This document shows, in pieces, positions 56,697 to 64,000 of a DNA stretch of 64,000 bases (position 1 is its first letter; every line of letters begins with the position of its first letter). Location: positions 691,930,083-691,994,082 of the forward strand of contig NC_081412.1 of assembly GCF_030272615.1 (NCBI RefSeq), given 5' to 3'. The stretch comes from Cryptomeria japonica. Lineage: Eukaryota > Streptophyta > Pinopsida > Cupressales > Cupressaceae. The notes beneath the pieces are model-generated. The model did no database searches. It saw only the letters and a program-made list of their open reading frames with translations, and was not told where the DNA came from. Position numbers and translations under genes: made by a program.

Positions 56697-57452
56697 CTAT
56701 GTGTAAAACCTGCGAAGGTGCATGCTGTTGATAGGATCCTCCAAAGGTTCACCTTCTGTAGTTGAGAGCTGATATGCACCAGATCCATATGCTGCTGTAA
56801 TAATGTAAGGACCAAGCCAGTTTGGTTCGAACTTGCCCTTCTTCTCTCTGTCTTGTTGATTTTTAGGATTTTCTCTGAGAACCAAGTCACCTACCTCAAA
56901 TGTGCGAGGCTTGACTTTATGATTGTAGTTGTATTGTTCCTTGACTGAATGATGTGTAGCTTGATTGAATGTCTTCCTCGATAGAGGAACTAAGATAGAA
57001 TTACTAGCGTGTGGACTACGTAGGCCCATATGCGTGTCACCTAAAGAAGTTTGGGCATCACTGATAGCAAAGTCCTTCGAGGAAGTTCCATTAAAGGTCC
57101 ATGATGTATCACTAGAAGGGAATGGATGTGTGAAACAAGTGGATGAGTGATGAAGGCTTATGATTGTGAAAAGAAGTGAAAGTAGGATAGCATGATGGAA
57201 ACTTAGGATCAACAAGTATGCCTTTTGACTTGAAATTGTAGAAATTTTGTCCCCAGTTATTTTGGTATTAGGGGAGATCAACTCTTGCTCTTTTTGCTTC
57301 ATAGGATTTTTATCCTTGACTTTGATTTTTGCAGAGTCTAATAGCTTTTGATTTTGATTTGAACTAAAGGACTTTTCTTTATTATTGACTTTTATATTTT
57401 TCTTTTCAAAGCTTGATTCTTGATCCCCAATTAATAAGGGCTTTTGTAATTA
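56697..57452 (-). pseudogene. Linker and integrase C-terminus of element B
   Basis: In frame with protease after one stop (TAA, 57450-57452). The linker is Lys/Ser/Gln-rich, then has a hydrophobic stretch 'AYLLILSFHHAILLSLLF' (57147-57221) that could be a membrane helix. It then joins directly to 'NHKVKPRTFEVGDLVLR' and 'FEPNWLGPYIIT', the integrase C-terminal domain. The linker matches nothing in element A. Origin unknown: captured sequence, or a region specific to this subfamily. Confidence 0.65.
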
Positions 57453-59177
57453 TTGTTGATCCAAGTCTGGAAGTGGAGTGGAAATGGAATGAGTGGATGA
57501 AATGGTAAGGCAATGTGAGTTATCAAGAGGGCTGGTAATACGCTCAATAGATTCTTTGTTGGAACCACTCTTAGGACTATTGATATCAAGAGTTGCTTGC
57601 ACTGCTAGAGGAGATTTGCATTCGGACTTAGTAGCCACAACACTAGGTGGTTCACACCCAATTCGTTGGCATTGCAAATTGTTTGTAGGTTGTTCCTGTC
57701 GACTGAATACCTTAGGAGATAGTGGGTGTTGATCAACATGAAAGATATACTCACCACATCCCATGTCTTTAATCTTTAACTTTTCTTTTAGCTCTGTTTG
57801 TTTTGATGTAGAAGCTTTCAATGATTCTGGATCCACATATGCTGATGAAGGAATAGCTTCTTGATTAGCTGGAATTGTTATTTCGGATCTAGGTTGCAGA
57901 TTGTTGCAATATATGAATGGATTTGGATCTGCTTTGACGGTCACTTCAACTCCATTATGTGGAAACTTGATACATCGATGATATGTAGATGGGACTGCCC
58001 TCATTTCACGAATCCAAGGACGTCCTAGCAATATGTTGTATGTGAGATCCAGAACAAGTACTTGACAAACCACATCCTTTGTAACTGGCCCAACTCTAAG
58101 AGGTAAGGTGACTGTACCCTTGGATGAACACTCTTCATCATCATATGCTTTGATAGTAATTTTGTTTGTAGAATTTACAGCTTTGTCGGAATATCCCAAT
58201 TGTTTGATAGTGCTTAATGTGCAAATGTTTAGACCAGCTCCTCCATCTATCAGGACTCGCTTTATTCTATGTTTGTGTATGAAGGCTTCAATGTGTAGTG
58301 GTGCATTATGAGGCTGACTTACGGAGGCATCATCGGCTTCTGTGAATGTAAGGGAATGTGGAACGGAAAGGTATCCTACCATGGCTTGAAACTGGTCCAC
58401 GTTCAGATCAGTAGGAATGGCCATTTCTCTCAAGATTTTGTCAAGAATAGCTTTATGAGCGGGGGATATGCGTAAGAGTTCAAGTATGGAGATGAGCGCG
58501 GGTGTCTTCCCTAACTGTTCGACAAGGTCATACTCAGGTTTAGTTGATGAAGAAGCGGTGTTTTTAGTTGAAGCACCTGGCAAAGTAATTTTACCTCGAT
58601 GGGTTGTAACATGACACTCAGAGGTAGGCTCGGAAGAAGATCCAACACCTCTTAGGACAATCTTGGGTCTCTGAGGAGGATTCTCAAGGTTTTTGTCCTT
58701 GATGATAATAGTAGAGACATGATTGTCCATCGAGATGTGATTGATAGTTGAATCATAGTTGTAAGGTGCTCTAGTATAGTTGGCTTGATCATCTGTGACT
58801 TTAGGTTTTCCTTTGTCATGTTTTGGGAATGGTTCCTTAAACATCTCATGTTCTTGATTAGATGAATGTCCCTCAATCTCAATGTCACCTCTATCAATGA
58901 GATCTTGTATGATGTTCTTCAGTCGATGACAATTTCCTATCTTATGACCCTTGCTCTTATGAAATTCACAATACTCATCATCATTCCACCAATTTGGTTT
59001 GACCTTTGGTTCATATGGAGGAAAATCTGGAACTGTGATCACCTTGTTTGCCACTAACTTCTTGAAAACTGACTCAAGTGGTTCTCCCAATGGGGTGTAC
59101 TTCCTTCGTGATCTGGAAGTTGTTTGAGTATTCACTTGATTGTTTGTAGAACTTGATCCTGAAAAGATGACTTTGGG
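57453..59177 (-). pseudogene. Gag end and protease of element B
   Basis: Zinc motif CEFHKSKGHKIGNCHRLK (about 58970) with both Cys present, then 'ISPAHKAILDKIL', and protease 'KRVLIDGGAGLNICTL' (about 58240) with an intact DGGAG and 'YNILLGRPWIREMR'. One open frame of 561 codons (59135-57450). The site where copia F and its TSD sit in element A is empty here (about 58411). Confidence 0.85.
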
Positions 59178-60812
59178 TCACACTGTGTTGGCATCAACAA
59201 CACCATCATTGACTGTGTTCTTATTTTTATTCCAAAATCTTGGCTTGTCTTTTCCTTTAAAGTCATCTTTGTTTTCCTTGAATATCTTAATGACTCCTTG
59301 TTCAATTAGGACCTTTTCTATTGCTAAGCCTTTTTCAATGACGTCCTTGAAAGTGGACAAACAAGCTTTCCTTAGATCATAGCCAAAGTCTTTGTTAACA
59401 TTTTGTTTGAACATCTCTACCATTTGTTTTTGTGGAATTTCACAAGAGGATCTACTAGCTAGATTTCTCCATCTTTGTAAAAATGATGCAAAATACTCTC
59501 CCTCTTTTTGCTTGGTGTTGCACAAAGTAGTGACTGATATGTTTGTCTCTATATTGTAGGAGAAATGTTGAATAAATGTCTCTGCTAAGTCACCCCATGA
59601 CTTAATACCAGGTGAGAGTTGGGAGAACCATTCCATAGCTTGATCACCTAAGCTTTATGGGAATAATCCCATCAAATATGTCTCTTCTGAAGCTACTTCA
59701 ATGCAAGCTGTGAAAAATTGTCTTATGTGTGCCTTAGGATCCCCTTTTCCTCTATACTTACCAAATTTAGGCGTCACAAAATGTGTAGGAAATGGAGGCA
59801 TTGGAATGTTCTTGTCGAATGGATAGGGACATATGTCTCTCATTGTGTATGTTGGCTTTGGTGTATTTATGTCCTCCATTTTCTTTTGTAAGTCCCTTAT
59901 TTGTTGCTCCAAATTGCTCTTAGGTGGAGATCGACTTCTTGGACCATACCCCATGTTTGAGGCACCAATTGGAGGAGGAGCATGTTGCATACATGGATGA
60001 TATTGATCATACACATGTTCATATGGAGGAGGTTTATAGTGATGCGGCATATATGGAGCACTTGGTATAGATTCATGTTGAGGAACACCATATCTATTTT
60101 GCGCATGTATACCATATTCTATAGGCATGTCATGTTCCATTGTGTTGCCCCCAAATTTGACATGAGGTTTCCTTGTGTCCAAATTTTGAGCATGCCTTTG
60201 AACATCCAATTGCTTTGGTTGATCCTTAGCATTAGTATGTGATTGAGCATATCTGTCTGCATAAAACTTCCATACTGGTCTATGAAGGTAAGTATCATAT
60301 GCTTGACCATGTGTATGTGGGACCTTTGGTTTTTGAAGCAAAGATGATGGTGATTCAGGCACCATATATGGTCCTCTATTTCCTCCACTATTAGGTCTCC
60401 TTTGATCCATGTTGGAGTGAGTTTGTTGCAAAGGTTGGTTTTCCATTATTTGAGACATGTCAAAATCATGAGGTATCTTGGCTCCACTTTGTGCCATCAT
60501 GTGTAAGAAGTATTGTCTATCTCTCCTCATTATTTCCTCAACCAATCAATTGAAATGGGGATTCATAATGGATTCTTCCACATCTGCTGAATGTATTGAT
60601 AAGTTGTCCAAATTGTCATTGTGTGTAACATTGTTGTTTGTGGTGCCTGTGTTTTCAACATTTGGAATGTTTCTATAGACATCCATGTCAGGTATTGTAG
60701 TGTGATCAGTGTTGAAAAAGATATCATTCTCATACTCATAAGAACTCATGTTTGTGGACTCTTGAGCCTCTTTAGTTTCTCTCCTAGATTTTTGAAGACG
60801 GCTTTCAACCAT
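59178..60812 (-). pseudogene. Gag of element B
   Basis: From MVESRLQKSRRETKEAQ (ATG 60810-60812), one frame with three stops: TGA 60546, TAA 59655 and TGA 59178. It has 'VEEIMRRDRQYFL', the Pro/His/Tyr-rich stretch, 'YRGKGDPKAHIRQFFTAC' and the gag core 'DQAMEWFSQLSPGIKSW', 'LAETFIQHF', 'FASFLQRWRNL'. No frameshift, better kept than element A. Particle protein. Confidence 0.85.
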
Positions 60813-61299
60813 GAACTAGGTATTGACCAAGATGTGAGAGACTAGATTAAAAATGGAAAGAGTATGGAAGACCAAGAATTGAATGGAACGTAAATGAGTT
60901 TGAAGTGTACTTGCAATGTCCAAAGTGTAAGACCAAGTATGTATGTAGTAGAGTAGGTGTGACTTCCAAAGAGAGGATAGTTTCTCTTGATGAGGTAAGC
61001 TGACCTTGACCCTAAGTAAGACCAAATGAGACCCAAAGGTAAGAAACCTTGATGAGGGACCACCTAGCAAAGTGTTGTTGTATGTAATGTGTTGACAAAG
61101 TATGATGAGGACAAGCAAGTGACCTTTTGACTCAAGTTTAGACAAGTGTGAATGTAAAGCAAGATGTAAAGCAATGATGGATTTTGTGAGACCCAAAGAT
61201 AGGTTGAATGCTAAATGAAACCTTAGAGAGATGACCTAGGAAGCTCAAAATTTCCGAAACTGACTGTGTTTGCTTGCTGGACTGTAACAGTTTTTTCAA

Positions 61300-61590
61300 T
61301 TCTGGACACAAACGCGACTGTATACTTCACAGACGCGGTTTCTTGACACAGACGCTACTCTATTTAACACAGATGCACTTCTGAGATTTTCTTGTTTATG
61401 TTTGCTGGACTGTAAAAAATATTTTTTTGCAATTTTGAACACAGACGCGCCTGTATACTTCACAGACGCGGTTACCCGACACAGACATGTTTCTATTCAA
61501 CACAGATGCTGTTATAAACACAGACGCTATTCTTCCCTTCACAGACGCGCCTAGACAACACAGACGTGGTTAAAATAGACATAGACGTGT
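61300..61590 (+). repeat. CACAGACGCG repeat cluster, leader of element B
   Basis: About twelve copies of cacagacgcg or variants (plus-strand reading), irregularly spaced. A second cluster lies at 62880-63110, and decayed versions occur in element A. Confidence 0.75.
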
Positions 61591-62313
61591 TTCTGTAAAA
61601 TTTATGCAATTTTTTCCAATCTGTGAAGTCGTTTTGTTGTGACCAAATCTGACTGTTTTTCGTGACAAGAGGACACAATGTTGATGAGGACTCAATGTTT
61701 GCATGTGTTTAGACTGACAATGACTCCAAGAAAAGTGTGTTGTTTGATGTAAAATTGTTTTGCATACACTTGAAGACACAAAAGACACAATGTTTTGTTG
61801 TTTGGTCTTGAATGTTTTGAATGTTTAACATAAGTAAAGCACAATTCTTATGGCTGGCCAAGACAATAGTTGTTGATCCCACATGGGGTTTTACCCTCGA
61901 GGCTACGCTATTCAGAGTGGATACTTAGATGCTTGACCTCACAGGCTCCACCCTTGGCACTCACTTCTCGGGTCAGCCAAGCATCAGTCCCCATGAAAAC
62001 TCCCCATGGCGAACTTTGTATCTCTACTAAGAACCGTATGTGTGTGGGCTACTACCAGAGGTCCGACCTCCCGCCCCAACAACTAGAAGGATTTGGGCCT
62101 CTAAAACAAAATGGTGCTAGTAAGGGCATCCGCTCGTGTGGCCATACATGCGGCACTTTTAGCTCTGTAAATACAGAAGGCTCCCAGCCGGTAGGGGTTA
62201 CGCCCTACAACTGATCAAATAAATTTGATCAAATGGGTTTATGGGGAGACATAGTGTCGGTATGAACTAATCAGCACACGTTATTCATAGTTTTCACCAT
62301 GAATACATTTGAT

Positions 62314-62465
62314 TATAGTTGTTCGGATGAGGTGGGTTTTCCTTGCTACCACTTGGGTCGTTCTCTTCTCACTAGTAGTCCTAATGACCTATAGTTGTTC
62401 GGATGAGGTGGGTTTTCCTTGCTACCACTTGGGTCGTTCTCTTCTCACTAGTAGTCCTAATGACC
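62314..62465. repeat. Perfect 76-bp tandem duplication
   Basis: Two identical units, tatagttgttcgg...aatgacc (62314-62389, 62390-62465). Element A has one copy. Confidence 0.95.
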
Positions 62466-63230
62466 ACACGGGAAGACAGGCCCTCTAAAGATTAAACAAA
62501 AAGAGCCTATTGCTCAAGACACAAAAGACAATGATTCAATTTTAGTGCACCAATGGAAGTGTTTGCTAGTCTATGAAAACAAGGCACACAATAAAAATCC
62601 AAAAACCCTTGCCAAGGACTTGCAACAAAAGGTTGTTAGTAGTTTGGGTTGTTTGAAATAATCACCCCTTCCTGCAAACACACAAGTTAGGTAAATTTTT
62701 TAAAACCTAAAAGACTTTGTGAAATTAGGTTCTTCAACCAAACGATTTAGCTTCCAAGGCAAGCTGCACCACTTTTGTTAGCTAGATCTGAAAATGTTAG
62801 CTCAAAATAAACCAGATCTGAAACCCTAAATGCAAAATCCGAAAACTGAATCAATAAAATTTCAAAATTTTGAAACAGGCAATACACAGATGCGATTACC
62901 CCCGACGCAGATGCGACTCTACGACACAAACGCGGTTCTGCAAGGCACAGATGTGAGTAAAAACCACAGACGCTCTTTCCAAACACAGACACGGGTAAAA
63001 ATGGCACAGACGCGCTTCTATAACACAGACGCGCCTCCCTGGAACTTGCAAAATGAAATATTGCCAAAACACAGACGCGGATCAAGTTGTCTCAGATGCG
63101 CCTGAAAATCAAAAATGCGATCTGAAAGTGCGCAGATGTGAAAATACCAAAAATGCTGCCGAAAATGTCCGATCTGCAACTTCAAAAACATAAGATCTGC
63201 AACAAGGAGGTTAAATGCAAAGGGACAAGA

Positions 63231-63248
63231 GTCCCACCGGGCGTGCCA
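63231..63248 (-). other. Primer binding site of element B
   Basis: TGGCACGCCCGGTGGGAC on the minus strand, three bases from the 5' LTR. Confidence 0.7.
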
Positions 63249-63251
63249 AAA

Positions 63252-64000
63252 TGTATATGGTGAAAATGGATAACAATAACAACAAGATTGAAAGGCTAAA
63301 TGAATTCAACCACCAAACCCTAGCCTAACAATCAACAAAGATCCACCATAACATATGAAGATTACCTAAGACAATGCAGATCACATGAAACCACAAAGAT
63401 TATACCATCACATGTCCAATAGGGTTTTGATCTCCATTCTTCCTATCTCCATTGATCTTGCTTGATATATTTGCTCTCAGATTTTATATGCACAAGAGCT
63501 CAACAAAGAACGGAATGTGGTTGCAAGTAGGATCGTAGTGTAGTCAATTGATCAAGTCATTAGCTCATTTGCTCATTAGGGTTTGATAATGAAGGAAGCA
63601 TCTCCTTATATAGAAGACACTATATGAAATGGAGGGATAAGATTGAGAGGTGTAAAAGGAGGTCGGCTATGATTAGAGGGTAGGTAAAAGAAATAATAAA
63701 ATAATGAAAGGGGTAGGTAGTGTATGAATTAAGAGATGAATGACATGTGTCATAGGTAGAAAAGGCTAATGAATTAATTAAATAAATAAAGATTTATTTA
63801 ATTAATAGAAGAAGTGGGATAATTAAATAAATAAAAATATTTATTTAATTTAGGAAAAGGATAATTTAAATAAATAAATGTATTTATTTAAATGAGAAAT
63901 AAGGCTAGAAGAGGATAAATGAATTAATTAAATAAATAAGGATTTATTTAATTAATAGAAGAATTAAGCTTAGATAATTAAATAAATAATATTTATTTAA
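63252..64000 (-). repeat. 5' LTR of element B (cut by window end)
   Basis: 749 bp visible. Aligns with 52509-53258 at about 99% by eye. Confidence 0.9.
63604..63613 (-). promoter_or_regulatory. TATA box of the element B 5' LTR
   Basis: CTATATAAGG on the minus strand, same place as in the other LTRs of the family. Confidence 0.55.

Larger units (their letters stand above)
60813..63230 (-). other. 5' leader of element B
   Basis: 2.4 kb, no supported coding. It has cacagacgcg clusters (61300-61590 and 62880-63110), a conserved middle block (61850-62215, shared with element A), and a perfect 76-bp tandem duplication (62314-62465). Confidence 0.7.
52509..64000 (-). mobile_element. Element B: Tat-like element lacking RT, RNase H and integrase core
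   Basis: Same family as element A. 3' LTR 52509-53285, polypurine tract 53286-53304, antisense PMD gene, integrase C-terminus, linker, protease, gag, leader, primer site 63231-63248, and 5' LTR from 63252 to the window edge (about 25 bp missing). Between the end of protease (about 57760) and the integrase tail (about 56929) there are 830 bp of sequence unrelated to element A, replacing about 4.25 kb of pol. The LTRs differ at only about six positions over 749 bp by eye, so this is a recent insertion of a non-autonomous copy. Confidence 0.9.

Noticed and set aside
57147-57221. Hydrophobic stretch in element B considered as an envelope-like protein
   Set aside because: It is embedded in a gag-protease-integrase frame with no signal peptide, glycoprotein pattern or separate ORF.

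Overview
This window is intergenic DNA from a land plant with a large, repeat-rich genome. A gymnosperm would fit, but nothing in the sequence proves it. I found no host gene, tRNA, rRNA or CRISPR array. Almost everything recognisable is a retroelement or its debris: Ty1/copia-type and Ty3/gypsy (Tat-like) LTR elements, L1-like LINEs, a candidate SINE and a solo LTR. Coding regions are broken mainly by in-frame stops rather than frameshifts.

Layout. 1-4528: right part of an LTR element (D) carrying an unknown extra ORF ('ORF X') and a 3' LTR. 4529-5572: AT-rich, no gene. 5573-42192: a second ORF X element (C). Its 3' LTR was split by a third ORF X element (E, 8767-39415, TSD gtttt) and by a short non-autonomous element (H, 39484-42072, TSD tattt). 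E is split by a Tat-like gypsy element on the minus strand (A, 12688-36750, TSD acatc). A is in turn split by a copia element (F, 23380-29376, TSD tagga) and by a solo LTR (G, 31366-33349, TSD ggcct). 42960-44070: a decayed copia RT carrying a LINE fragment with an 11-bp TSD. 44741-48945: a minus-strand LINE with endonuclease, RT and zf-RVT. 48946-52508: mostly featureless AT-rich DNA with a candidate SINE and LTR-like debris. 52509-64000: a second Tat-like element (B), cut off by the window edge, with nearly identical LTRs but lacking RT, RNase H and the integrase core.

How the parts relate. A and B are two copies of one family. Each has a gag-protease frame on the minus strand and, between the end of pol and the polypurine tract, a plus-strand (antisense) gene. 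That gene has a conserved 22-codon first exon, a GT-AG intron of 0.75-0.82 kb and a second exon encoding a plant mobile domain (PMD)-like protein. The intron holds an array of hairpin units whose stems covary around a constant loop, next to a cluster of CGCGTCTGTG motifs that is complementary to clusters in the 5' leader. C, D and E form another family: copia-type tRNA-Met primer site and polypurine tract (seen in E), no pol, and a homologous ORF X of up to about 985 codons. These two systems are the least ordinary content of the window.

Identities and LTR differences were compared by eye and are approximate. Protein family names rest on motifs read from the translation; no database search was possible.
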